Shown: positions 16,605-25,135 of the stretch, in pieces
Position numbering within the stretch: the first letter of the stretch is position 1
How the letters are laid out: each line of letters starts with the position of its first letter
Assembly: GCA_002348545.1 (NCBI GenBank)
Contig: DEBM01000057.1
Coordinates: 1-26,823 of the forward strand
Length of the DNA stretch: 26,823 nucleotides
Origin: Balneolaceae bacterium UBA2956
GTDB lineage: Bacteria > Bacteroidota > Rhodothermia > Balneolales > Balneolaceae
Reading direction: 5' to 3'
Notes under the pieces: generated by a model
Told to the model about the DNA's origin: nothing
The model's input: the letters and a program-made list of their open reading frames with translations, nothing else
The model's database searches: none
Made by a program: the position numbers and the translations under genes

Positions 16605-17672
16605 TCAACCCGAAATCTTTTGAGATTCTAGTGAATTCTTACTAACCGAATAACTAGGCATAAGCCAAGAGAGCAGTAATAATATGAACCCAAGAGCAGC
16701 TAGCCACTGGTACTGATCTTTAAAATCAGCATACTCCTGGGAGGAAAATTCGCCTTGTTCAAGCTCATTGACTCTTGCAAGAAAGGCATCAATGCCAGAG
16801 TTTCCACGATCGATTTGATAGTAACTTCCACCTCCTTGAGCGGCTATTTGCCGAAGAGTCTCAGGCTGAAGCGCAGTGGTCACCACTTTTCCCTGACGGT
16901 CACGCTTATACCCCACTAATTCGACAGTACCTTCTCTATATAAGGGAATGGTAGTGCCTATAGTGGTGCCTATACCGAGGGTATAAATAGACACTTGGGA
17001 ATCGGTCAAGGTGTTTAGAGCATCTTCGTACTCCTGCTCATGGTCTTCCCCATCCGAAATAATGAGCAGTACACGAGCAGCAGCACTGGCAGTAGGGCTC
17101 ACATATTCCTCGAAGTCCAAGGCGTTAAATGCCTGTTCAGCAACTTTCAGAGCTGAAGCAAAATCGGTAGCTGAACTCGGCATCTGATCGGTACTTACAA
17201 TGTCGAGGAATAACCTCAGCGCAGAATAGTCCAAGGTCATAGGGCTTTGGAGAAAGGCTTCTCCCGTAAAGACTATCAATCCTACCCTGTCGCCATCAAA
17301 TCGTTCGATCAGGCGGTTAATTTCAAATTTTGCTTTTTCAAGGCGGCTAGGTCGCACATCTTCGGCATTCATGCTGGCCGAAACGTCGAGGGCGATAAGC
17401 ATATCCACCCCCCGCTGTTTAATTTCTCTGACTTCAGTTCCGATTTTTGGCCCTGCCAAAGCAATGATGAGAAAACTCATACCCAACAGAAATACTCCAT
17501 GTTTAATGGTAGCACGAAAATGTACATATCCAAGTTGAAGTCGCTTTTTTTGGCTAGCTTCAAAATGGCTAGCCGTTAGTTGACGCAAACTCCGGACTCT
17601 AAACCACATCAATAACACTAAAAATGGGATGATACCGAGGGTATATAAATAAATTGGATTTTCCCAAACCAT
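16605..17672 (-). CDS. BatA/BatB-like von Willebrand factor A membrane protein
   Basis: This 355-residue protein has the BatA/BatB layout: an N-terminal membrane helix (about 6-23), a second helix (about 58-74) before LAGPKIG, a VWA domain and a C-terminal helix (about 317-336). The MIDAS metal site is visible as DVSAS (96-100), Thr169 in SSATDFAS and SDGED (206-210). Bat proteins are inner-membrane proteins with a periplasmic-facing VWA domain, linked to MoxR ATPases and stress tolerance; their exact role is unclear. I start at the ATG at 17672, giving the family's usual VWENPIYLYTLGIIP beginning; a TTG at 17717 would overlap the upstream kinase gene by 8 bases. No MoxR, DUF58 or second Bat gene is in the window, although these usually neighbour it. 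It lies within a polysaccharide locus, an unusual place. Confidence 0.85.
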   Translation of the reverse strand: MVWENPIYLYTLGIIPFLVLLMWFRVRSLRQLTASHFEASQKKRLQLGYVHFRATIKHGVFLLGMSFLIIALAGPKIGTEVREIKQRGVDMLIALDVSASMNAEDVRPSRLEKAKFEINRLIERFDGDRVGLIVFTGEAFLQSPMTLDYSALRLFLDIVSTDQMPSSATDFASALKVAEQAFNALDFEEYVSPTASAAARVLLIISDGEDHEQEYEDALNTLTDSQVSIYTLGIGTTIGTTIPLYREGTVELVGYKRDRQGKVVTTALQPETLRQIAAQGGGSYYQIDRGNSGIDAFLARVNELEQGEFSSQEYADFKDQYQWLAALGFILLLLSWLMPSYSVSKNSLESQKISG

Positions 17673-17709
17673 ACATAAAGATACATATTTAGAATAAAAT
17701 AGGGAATGC

Positions 17710-19023
17710 TTAGCCAATTAAAACGACGCAAAGATCCATGAGATTGTTACCTGTCGATTCTTTTTTGATTAGTGTATTCATTAGCTCATGAAAAGTATAA
17801 CTATCATTCTGCAGAATGTAGGATTCTGGTGAGATGTTTTGTTTACGGGCATATAAGGTAGTGTAACTACTTACAATGGCCCCTGCTGCGTCAGTAGGCC
17901 CATCTATCCCATCGGTTGCCAAAGTTAAAATGGTTACTGGGTGCTGACCTTCCAAGGAAAGCGCCAGGAGTAAAGCAAGTTCTTGATTACGCCCTCCCTT
18001 TCCTTCACCAATGACGTCAACATACGATTCTCCATGAAAAATGAGTGCCTGTGGATTTTTTGTTGAAATCTTAGATTGTCTATTAAGAACAGAAATAATC
18101 TCGGCTGCTATACGCTGAGTTTCTTTTTTAACCGATCCTTGTATAGGATCTTTGGCCCAGTGAACTTCAAAACCTTGTTGTTCTAATAAGGTATAGAGAA
18201 AGGGTTGCATACTTTTATTACCTGTAATCACATGTACCTGATGATCTGGATGATCAGGAATACAGGGTATGGGTGTTTTGGAACATTGACTTTTTGCCCC
18301 TTGATCGAGATACTCAAGGATTGAGATAGGAAGGTGTTGAAATAACTGGTAAGTATTTAATACCTGCAGAGCATCAAAAAAAGTGGTCGAATCAGCTAGA
18401 GTAGGTCCGCTTCCAATGACCTCTGGTTTGTCATGGGGGACATCGGAAAGTAAATAACTGTGCAATTTTAAGTGATGAGCTTTTTGGGAAAGACCCCCTC
18501 CTTTTACCAGACTTAAATGTTTTCGCACTGTATTCATCTCTTCAATACTTGCTCCTGATTTTAACAAAACTTGGTAGGTGAGTTGCAGTTCATGGACTGA
18601 AATTTGGTCTGGAGGCGAACATAGAAGGGATGAAGTACCTCCACTAATTAGGCAGACTAGGGTTGCACCAACAGGTAGATCTTGAATGAACCGAAGTATT
18701 TCAAGGGAATAAGCCTGATTTTTAAGGGACGGAAACGGATGGGATCCGGTAAAAAAAATAAGACTTTGGAGCCTCTTTTCATCATTGTTGAGTGAAATTG
18801 GTTCTGAGCTTAGCACTATTCCATCCAAAATCTCACCTTTATACGAGTGGATAAAGGCCTCCAGGAGTTTTTGGGATCCTTTTCCTATAGCTAATAGATA
18901 GAGGTGATCTGGAAGTTTACTGATATCAAGTTCCAAGGATAGTGTATCTAGCGCTCCCACAATTTGATGAAGGGTCGCTATATGTTGACTGATGATTGGG
19001 TTATGTTTTTCTAAAAGAAACAT
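17710..19023 (-). CDS. Glycerate 2-kinase, GckA/TtuD (DUF4147-MOFRL) family
   Basis: GckA/TtuD enzymes phosphorylate D-glycerate to 2-phosphoglycerate with ATP, feeding glycerate from serine, glyoxylate or sugar-acid breakdown into glycolysis. At 437 residues the length is typical. The N-terminal DUF4147 domain shows AIGKGSQKLL (Lys48), GSHPFP, LISGGTSSLL, NTVRKHLSLVKGGGL and DVPHDKPEVIGSGPT. The MOFRL domain shows GKGGRNQELALLLAL and LATDGIDGPTDAAGAIV. The DVPHD motif has His where Gly is common; otherwise the motifs are intact. The gene is separated from the dehydrogenase gene upstream by 137 bases and followed closely by the VWA gene. No export signal is present; it is a cytoplasmic enzyme. 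Its link to the surrounding polysaccharide genes is unknown. Confidence 0.9.
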   Translation of the reverse strand: MFLLEKHNPIISQHIATLHQIVGALDTLSLELDISKLPDHLYLLAIGKGSQKLLEAFIHSYKGEILDGIVLSSEPISLNNDEKRLQSLIFFTGSHPFPSLKNQAYSLEILRFIQDLPVGATLVCLISGGTSSLLCSPPDQISVHELQLTYQVLLKSGASIEEMNTVRKHLSLVKGGGLSQKAHHLKLHSYLLSDVPHDKPEVIGSGPTLADSTTFFDALQVLNTYQLFQHLPISILEYLDQGAKSQCSKTPIPCIPDHPDHQVHVITGNKSMQPFLYTLLEQQGFEVHWAKDPIQGSVKKETQRIAAEIISVLNRQSKISTKNPQALIFHGESYVDVIGEGKGGRNQELALLLALSLEGQHPVTILTLATDGIDGPTDAAGAIVSSYTTLYARKQNISPESYILQNDSYTFHELMNTLIKKESTGNNLMDLCVVLIG

Positions 19024-19160
19024 GATATAACTACTTTCTTTCTGCTAGGCATACACAAACGCTACCCAAGAGTAGGGTGCTAAAGAAATAGTACAAAAGG
19101 ATATCAAATCAAAAATGTCTCGCCAATTAAGGTGTTAATTCGAGTCACTGGCTAAGCATC

Positions 19161-20492
19161 TTAAGCTTTAAAGATGTGATAATCCTGTTTAGGTATTATT
19201 CCTTTCATCGCATTTCGGGTATCGATAATACAATACGACCAATCTGCTAATTCTTGATAGTTAATGTTCGAATGATTGGTAGCAATCAGTACTGCGTCAA
19301 ACTCACTAACGGTAGATTGGTTCCATTCTACAGAATTTCTACCACTGTATTTGGCATGTTCTCTAGTTGGTGGTATGGTTGGTATATAACTATCATAAAA
19401 TGCAACTTTTGCTCCTAATTCTTCTAGCATATGCATGAGTTCAAAGGTAGGTGATTCCCGCATATCGTCCACATTGGGTTTGTAGGCTAAGCCTACCAAA
19501 AGAATCTTCGATCCATTAACCGCTTTTTTATGCGTATTAAGTGCTTTACTCGTTTGCTCTACCACATATTCTGGCATATGGGTATTGATTTCCCCAGCTA
19601 GCTCTATGAAACGAGTGTTTTCTTGGAATTCGCGTGCTTTCCATGTTAGGTAAAATGGATCAATCGGGATACAATGTCCGCCAAGACCAGGCCCTGGAGT
19701 AAATTTCATAAAACCGAATGGTTTGGTATCCGCAGCATCCAGTACCTCATGGACATCAATACCCATTTTGGCGTAAACTACTTTAAGTTCGTTGACCAGG
19801 GCAATATTTACCGAGCGAAACACATTCTCAGTAATTTTTACTGCTTCGGCAGTCTTAGTATCACTTACGGGAACAGTTTGTACAATGGCCTTATCGTACA
19901 TTGCAAGGGCAAGTTTAAGAGCATCCTCACCATGTCCTCCTACTACCTTTGGAATTTTGGCAGTATTAAAATTCATATTACCTGGATCTTCTCGCTCCGG
20001 ACTATAAGCCACATAAAAGTCTTTGCCTGCTATAAGCCCTGAATGCTTTTCAAGGATTGGAATCATCACCTCTTCGGTAGTACCTGGATAGGTTGTGGAC
20101 TCTAATATTATCAACTGCCCTTCTCTAAGGTGGTGTGCTACAGTCTCCGCCGTATTTTTCACATAGCTCATATCTGGCTCCCTATACTGATTTAGCGGGG
20201 TTGGAACACACAATAGGACAGCATCGGCTTCTTTTAATCGTGAAAAATCAGTGGTGGCATCACATATATTTGACTTGGCCAAACTCTGCATCATTTCCTT
20301 GCCGAGATGCTTAATATAAGGAGTACCGGATTTTAATTTTTTTACTTTGCTTTCGTCAACATCGAATCCTAAAACTGGTAAGCCTTGTTGATGAAAAGTC
20401 CACATTAGAGGCAAGCCAACATAGCCAAGGCCGAGAATACCTATTGTATATTTCCGTTCTTCAATTTTTTGAATATAGTTTTGTAAGTTCAT
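19161..20492 (-). CDS. wbpA: UDP-N-acetylglucosamine 6-dehydrogenase, WbpA-like nucleotide-sugar dehydrogenase
   Basis: This 443-residue enzyme belongs to the UDP-glucose/GDP-mannose dehydrogenase family, in the WbpA/WecC-like branch. It should oxidise UDP-GlcNAc (or a close amino sugar) twice with NAD+ to the uronic acid. The N-terminal Rossmann fold shows IGILGLGYVGLPLMWTF (about 17-33). The ESTTYPGTTEEV segment (131-142) and SPEREDPGN (164-172) follow. The catalytic cysteine is Cys274 in GPGLGGHCIPIDPFYL. The C-terminal domain has VGLAYKPNVDDMRESP. The GLGGHCIPIDP motif separates it from the shorter Ugd encoded downstream (GYGGYCLPKD), so the locus makes two different uronic acids. It begins 46 bases after the export gene. 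A UDP-ManNAc dehydrogenase is the main alternative. The gene symbol is by resemblance. Confidence 0.88.
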   Translation of the reverse strand: MNLQNYIQKIEERKYTIGILGLGYVGLPLMWTFHQQGLPVLGFDVDESKVKKLKSGTPYIKHLGKEMMQSLAKSNICDATTDFSRLKEADAVLLCVPTPLNQYREPDMSYVKNTAETVAHHLREGQLIILESTTYPGTTEEVMIPILEKHSGLIAGKDFYVAYSPEREDPGNMNFNTAKIPKVVGGHGEDALKLALAMYDKAIVQTVPVSDTKTAEAVKITENVFRSVNIALVNELKVVYAKMGIDVHEVLDAADTKPFGFMKFTPGPGLGGHCIPIDPFYLTWKAREFQENTRFIELAGEINTHMPEYVVEQTSKALNTHKKAVNGSKILLVGLAYKPNVDDMRESPTFELMHMLEELGAKVAFYDSYIPTIPPTREHAKYSGRNSVEWNQSTVSEFDAVLIATNHSNINYQELADWSYCIIDTRNAMKGIIPKQDYHIFKA

Positions 20493-20538
20493 AAATAATT
20501 AGATGAATTAGCCTGTTTGAATTTTAAATGATGGCTTT

Positions 20539-23283
20539 TTATTGCGAAGTAATACGGTCGATAAGAAAATATAGTGTAAGTGCTGAAGTAGTAATACTGG
20601 TTAATTCAACAATGACCTCACGCATATCAAATGGCTCGCGCTCAGGTTCAAGTTCGAAAATTGCACGTATAGTCGCCCCTTCATCCACTACTGGATTATT
20701 CTTAAACAGTCCTTTTCGTTTGACTCTAAAAGTGGCTCCATTTGCTTGCGTTAACTGAAAATATTTAGCCGTATTGGTTTGTAATCCACCTACCTGATCT
20801 AAGTAATACTTGAACCGCTTACCTGATTGGTATTCAATGAAACCTTCCAGTGCCACATTACCCGTTATCAAAACTACTCTAGGATTTTTGGGAATACTTA
20901 TTTGATCCCCTGCTTGAATTATGAAGTTATTATTTATGCCCTTTAATTTGTCTTCAAAGTCGATTATTACTTGAGTGCTATCCCTGGTAACTCGTGCACC
21001 CTTGGCATAGGCCTCTTCAGTAAGTCCACCTGCCCGTTCTATGACAGATCTCAGAGGTTCATTATTACTAAGAATAGTATAGAACCCTGGAAACTCAACT
21101 TCTCCCCTCAATTCAACAGTTTGCTGAAATTCAAAATCAGGATTGATCCTAACGTATACCCGATCCATATGTTTTAATTTAAAACGATCCGCATTATCCA
21201 TTAAAGACCAAAACATATCGTTCGAGTAAAACTGGTAATGTTCGGCAGGGTTGGGAATCAGATTATGAACCAATGACTTGGCTTTATCTCGATCGGTCAT
21301 AAGTTCCTCAGTACGAGAGACTTCAACCCGTCCAATAAACGCATTTTCATTAAAACCTTGAGCCCTGAGTAAGAGATCCTCCAGACTCATACCTTCATCA
21401 AAAGTATAACGCCCTGGGTTTTTGACCGCACCTTCGATAACTACGAACTTATTGGCAATCAACTGAACCGTGTTAGGATAAATTCGAATGTTATCATAGG
21501 GCTGAAGTATCTCCAAACCAAATCCTTTTTCTTGTAAGGCTTCTTCCAGATTGAAAGAAATTACTTCTGTGGTTCGTCCATCGGCATTGCGGCGAATAAG
21601 GTCTGCTCTATCGATATGTATTTGCTCCAAATATTCAGCATCAAAAAGTCCACCTGCTTTAAAAAGTAAATCATACACTCTAAAATTTTCTCTCCAAGGG
21701 AAGCTAGATGGATTTCGAATGGAACCTCCAATACTTACTGAACCAAATTGACGAATATCATCTAAGGTGTAAATGGTCAAAGAGTCTCTTTTCTGAAGAA
21801 TCATATTCTTAGCCTCATTGCCGGAAATGGCTTCGGCCAAGTTAATGGTAAAATAACTCTGCGTTAAATCGTCATTGGTTCGAATAAGTTCAGCCTGCCC
21901 TGTGTAAGCATCTTCCGTTAGACTATCCGCAGCAAGTACTAGGTCTCGAATAGTTAGAAGTTTCTGACTTAATTCAAATGTTCCTGGTTGATCTACAGCT
22001 CCGTTGATTTCCACCACCTGGTCATTAATATCAGTAATAGAAAATAACTGAATATTATCACCATCAAACAAAATGAGAGGATTTTTGGCAGCAAGTACTT
22101 CATTCAAATTAAAGTCTAACACCTCTCGTGCACGGCTGGCATCGCTTCGCTCTGCCATAGGAATGATTCGATTAACCTGAAAACGATCAGTGTAAATTTC
22201 AGGTTCTAACCCAGCCGCAAAACGTAATAGGTCTTCAAAATTTTCCCCATCTTTAAGTTCATATATTGCCGCACGCTTTACAGGACCTTGAATACGAATT
22301 TCGTTGTTACGAGGGGGTATAAAAATTCGATCGTTATTGAGAAGGGGAATGTTTTCGGTCAGCACCCCATCTAGAAATAGATCATAAAAATCGATGGATC
22401 TAAGAACCCGGCCGTTACGAATGATGCGGATATCTCGTAAAGATCCTACCGTAGTTGGACCACCAACCGCATACATTACGTTAAACAGAGTGGCATTAGA
22501 GGTAACCGTATAGGCACCAGGGTTAGAAACTTCACCCAAAACAAAAATCTCTATAGGTTTGTATCGGGTAACAGCCAGGTCCATAAAAATGGTTGGAGGC
22601 GTTTTTACTAAACCGGCATAACTTTGAGCTAGACGAAGTTTTAAAGAAGCGCGTAATTCTTTGAGGGTTTTTCCTGCAACGGTAACCAAACCGATATTTG
22701 GAATATTAGTTCGTCCTTCAATATCTACTCTTAGTTCATATTGAAATTCTGTGGCGCCCCAAACTGTCAATCGCAGTTCATCATCAGGACCAACTACATA
22801 GCCTTCGTCCACAGGGCTAGGAGTGCTTGGCTGAAAATTATCCGGACCTCCGCTGAAGACATCGTAGCCAAAATAAGGCAAATCTTGATTTATAGGATTG
22901 GCCGTCGTTAGAGTAGGATTGGGAACTATTTGAGATGTTGGCATCTCTTGGAAATCATTTGAAAAAAACAAAGTTTCGGTAGTATCTGTGGTATCGGTAG
23001 CCACCATACCCCTATTTTCTCTTTGGCGTAATTGCACTAGGTATTGCTGAATCTGGCTTTCAGAAACACCATTCTGCCTAGCAAAAGTCGCTAAATCACT
23101 AGGATTATTAGGATTTACTCCCGCATTTTTGGCCATTTGTTGCGCCAGTTCAAAGCTAAGTCCTTGTGATTGGAGGAGCGCATCAATACTTTGTGCTTGG
23201 AGATTTTGAAAGAAGTGAAACACGCCTACTAAAAATAAACTAGCTAATGCTAATAAGATGCGTGACATTCGAGTTGTATTCAT
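20539..23283 (-). CDS. Polysaccharide export outer-membrane protein with seven SLBB-like repeats
   Basis: This 914-residue Wza-family protein should form the periplasmic/outer-membrane export channel for the polymer. A signal peptide spans about 1-31 (LLALASLFLVGVF core; cleavage near LQAQ). A helical, glutamine-rich section (about 32-90) and a low-complexity linker lead to the polysaccharide-export domain (YVVGPDDELRLTVWG at 162-176, to about 240). Then come about seven SLBB-like beta-grasp repeats, each recognisable as 'V-x-G-x-V-x-x-PG-x-Y' plus 'L-x-x-x-GG': near FVLGEVSNPGAYTV, IRIQGPVKRAAIYEL, VEINGAVDQPGTFEL, VSIGGSIRNPSSF, VVIEGAVKNPGRYTF, VELRGEVEFPGFYTI and VLITGNVALEGFIEY. A C-terminal helix (about 889-908) may span the outer membrane as in Wza. 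E. coli Wza has fewer repeats and about 380 residues. It lies 30 bases after the Wzz-like gene. An internal ATG at codon 6 is an alternative start. Confidence 0.92.
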   Translation of the reverse strand: MNTTRMSRILLALASLFLVGVFHFFQNLQAQSIDALLQSQGLSFELAQQMAKNAGVNPNNPSDLATFARQNGVSESQIQQYLVQLRQRENRGMVATDTTDTTETLFFSNDFQEMPTSQIVPNPTLTTANPINQDLPYFGYDVFSGGPDNFQPSTPSPVDEGYVVGPDDELRLTVWGATEFQYELRVDIEGRTNIPNIGLVTVAGKTLKELRASLKLRLAQSYAGLVKTPPTIFMDLAVTRYKPIEIFVLGEVSNPGAYTVTSNATLFNVMYAVGGPTTVGSLRDIRIIRNGRVLRSIDFYDLFLDGVLTENIPLLNNDRIFIPPRNNEIRIQGPVKRAAIYELKDGENFEDLLRFAAGLEPEIYTDRFQVNRIIPMAERSDASRAREVLDFNLNEVLAAKNPLILFDGDNIQLFSITDINDQVVEINGAVDQPGTFELSQKLLTIRDLVLAADSLTEDAYTGQAELIRTNDDLTQSYFTINLAEAISGNEAKNMILQKRDSLTIYTLDDIRQFGSVSIGGSIRNPSSFPWRENFRVYDLLFKAGGLFDAEYLEQIHIDRADLIRRNADGRTTEVISFNLEEALQEKGFGLEILQPYDNIRIYPNTVQLIANKFVVIEGAVKNPGRYTFDEGMSLEDLLLRAQGFNENAFIGRVEVSRTEELMTDRDKAKSLVHNLIPNPAEHYQFYSNDMFWSLMDNADRFKLKHMDRVYVRINPDFEFQQTVELRGEVEFPGFYTILSNNEPLRSVIERAGGLTEEAYAKGARVTRDSTQVIIDFEDKLKGINNNFIIQAGDQISIPKNPRVVLITGNVALEGFIEYQSGKRFKYYLDQVGGLQTNTAKYFQLTQANGATFRVKRKGLFKNNPVVDEGATIRAIFELEPEREPFDMREVIVELTSITTSALTLYFLIDRITSQ

Positions 23284-23313
23284 ATTATTATTCTTATTTT
23301 GATACCCATAAAA

Positions 23314-24495
23314 TTATTCTTCAACGGCGTTTTTGAACTGCTCAAATAATGGCTGAATAAAAATCCACCCAAGCGAGCCTATGCCCGAAAGCATGATGTA
23401 GACTAACAGTATCATAGCTCCTGAGGTTTCGTCTTCCAAAGGGACTCGCACCGCTTCAAGGATTTTAAACATTGGAGTCTCTTCCTGAACTTTGAGTTTA
23501 GCCTCTTCGTATTGCTGAGTTAGTCCATTATACAAATTGAAAGCAATCTGATACTCAGAGTTTAATCGCTGTTCTTCAGTTTGAGCTTTAGCAGATAAAA
23601 TACCCTGGTTACTATCCCTAAACTCAGCTAAGGTCAATTGGGCTTCTTCGAATCGAGCTACAGCCATTGCAAGTTGTTCTTCCACGAATGTCAAATCTCT
23701 AAGTACTTTCTCAGTACGGTATTCGGTGAGATATTTGGTTAGTTCTGTAATGATATATTCGGTAACTGCGGCAGCGGCTACATTATCTGGAAGAGTGACC
23801 GATACTGAAACGATGCCGGATTCCTCGTCTAATGAGGCAGTGATTTTTTGTCGTAAAGTATTGATGACAATTACTTCATCTCTAGAGAGATTAAGCACTA
23901 AAGATTCTTTAGCCTCACCAGGTACCGAAGTTATATGTTTCTTTTTTGGCAAAATAGCCCCTAAAACTTTACCAGGTAATCCAATTGTATAATCCGCGAG
24001 AAAACCAAGTACCCCTGATGAGTTGTGCTCGGTATAATATTCAAATAACGTTGCAGTAGTTTCAATATCAGAAAAGTAAAAAGACTGATCCATTAGTTTT
24101 AGCTGAAAATTGGTGCTTTGAACAATATTGGGATACAAATCTACCCGAATAGCATTACTGTTGCTCGCATAGGTACCGCCGCTCATGCCCAATAAACCGC
24201 CGTATTGTCGTAATAAACTACTTGCACCCCCCTGACTCTCAGTAGAATACTCGGGCATCAAAGTGGCTATACTTTTGTACTCTTTGGGGCTCATTAGCGC
24301 AGCAAATATACCCACTACTGCGCCCATAGCAATTATCTTAACGATGAACATACGCTTAGCCCAAATAGTCTTAACAAGCTCTAATAGCTCAATTTTATCT
24401 TCGTCGTATTGATATCCATATTCAGCCGGCACAATTTTATATTCATTGGGCAGTTTGGGTGCTGACGATGATGCTTCTTTTGTTTGTTTATCCAT
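23314..24495 (-). CDS. Wzz-family polysaccharide chain-length determinant (co-polymerase)
   Basis: Wzz-type proteins sit in the inner membrane with a large periplasmic coiled domain and set polymer length or couple polymerisation to export. This 393-residue protein has a cytoplasmic N-terminus, a first membrane helix at about 49-68, and the typical post-helix MSPKEYKSIATLMPE (68-82). A Gly/Ser-rich loop (GGASSLLRQYGGLLGMSGG) follows, then a coiled-coil helical arm (about 250-330, AVARFEEAQLTLAEFRDSNQG) and a second membrane helix at about 359-380 with a short tail. No Walker-type tyrosine kinase domain is fused. It is the first gene of the minus-strand cluster, followed by the export channel after 30 bases, the expected partner order. 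A possible promoter lies just upstream. The pfam-style Wzz call is firm; the polymer it controls is unknown. Confidence 0.9.
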   Translation of the reverse strand: MDKQTKEASSSAPKLPNEYKIVPAEYGYQYDEDKIELLELVKTIWAKRMFIVKIIAMGAVVGIFAALMSPKEYKSIATLMPEYSTESQGGASSLLRQYGGLLGMSGGTYASNSNAIRVDLYPNIVQSTNFQLKLMDQSFYFSDIETTATLFEYYTEHNSSGVLGFLADYTIGLPGKVLGAILPKKKHITSVPGEAKESLVLNLSRDEVIVINTLRQKITASLDEESGIVSVSVTLPDNVAAAAVTEYIITELTKYLTEYRTEKVLRDLTFVEEQLAMAVARFEEAQLTLAEFRDSNQGILSAKAQTEEQRLNSEYQIAFNLYNGLTQQYEEAKLKVQEETPMFKILEAVRVPLEDETSGAMILLVYIMLSGIGSLGWIFIQPLFEQFKNAVEE

Positions 24496-24509
24496 GCCTA
24501 AAATTTAAT

Positions 24510-24541
24510 CAAATATACCCTCAAAAACTTTTTGTACCAAC
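24510..24541 (-). promoter_or_regulatory. Candidate Bacteroidota-type promoter for the polysaccharide locus
   Basis: Read on the minus strand, TATATTTG matches the TAnnTTTG -7 element known from Bacteroidota housekeeping promoters. A TTGG, one base off the TTTG -33 element, lies 19 bases upstream. The start of transcription would fall only a few bases before the Wzz-like ATG at 24495, giving a very short leader, which weakens the call. It is the best candidate I see in the upstream 100 bases. Confidence 0.25.
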
Positions 24542-24820
24542 TCAAAGCTTTATAGTTTTGCAACAACTTTATAATTTGCAGATTAAATTAGTAGAATTTG
24601 ACGAATACTTAGCAGTAAAAAGATGATCGTCGAATTGCACTTCTAATACGTTATCACTTGCCCTTTTTATATATAGTGGTGATTCGCCAAGCATTCATTT
24701 AGACCTGATCCTGTACTATTTTCGCCAATGATTTGGGCAAACTAATAACTCAATTGAAACTGCATACATAGTTTTTTCTGTAAATTTATTAATAGATTAA
24801 CGCTTACGCGGACTAAAAAA

Positions 24821-24902
24821 TGATCTCTTCCCTACCAAAGCCAATTATTTTGGAACTTATTGGAATGGGCGTAATCAACATCATATAATAGGAAGAGAAT
24901 CA
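24821..24902. repeat. Imperfect long inverted repeat
   Basis: The arms TGATCTCTTCCCTA (24821-24834) and TAGGAAGAGAATCA (24889-24902) pair over 13 base pairs with two single-base bulges. The 54-base loop itself can form small CCAAA/TTTGG or CCAAT/ATTGG hairpins. It may be a structured RNA or the footprint of a small element; nothing else identifies it. Confidence 0.4.
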
Positions 24903-25135
24903 GATGCATGCTTTACGGGTAACTTCAACCCGAAATGATCATTCTATAGCGCAGATAATGGATTCATGAAACCGAGAATAACCCCTCTTCTTCCTACCAT
25001 GGAAACACCTAACCCATGTTGGGCTGAGGCGTGAGTTGGGTTAAAAAAATGATGATCAGAGCTCTGAAAAAAAGCTTACATATGCTGTTATCCGTGCATA
25101 GATCCATAGCAAAGGGCCGAGGTATTATTTCACGA

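Noticed and set aside
14006..24495. Whole locus as a mobile or defence island
   Set aside because: No integrase, transposase, tRNA, direct repeats or defence-type domains are visible; the content fits a polysaccharide locus.
16601..24936. Shared 14-base sequence CTTCAACCCGAAAT near 16602-16615 and 24923-24936
   Set aside because: A 14-base match between two places in 27 kb is expected about once by chance, and the first copy is largely the coding end of the VWA gene.
24904..24969. 21-codon open frame starting at 24904
   Set aside because: It is too short, has no ribosome-binding sequence, and overlaps the hairpin-rich region.
25010..25067. TAACCCA/TGGGTTA stem and TCAGAGCTCTGA palindrome as a terminator
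   Set aside because: On the plus strand each is followed by A-runs instead of T-runs, and no gene ends nearby on the minus strand.
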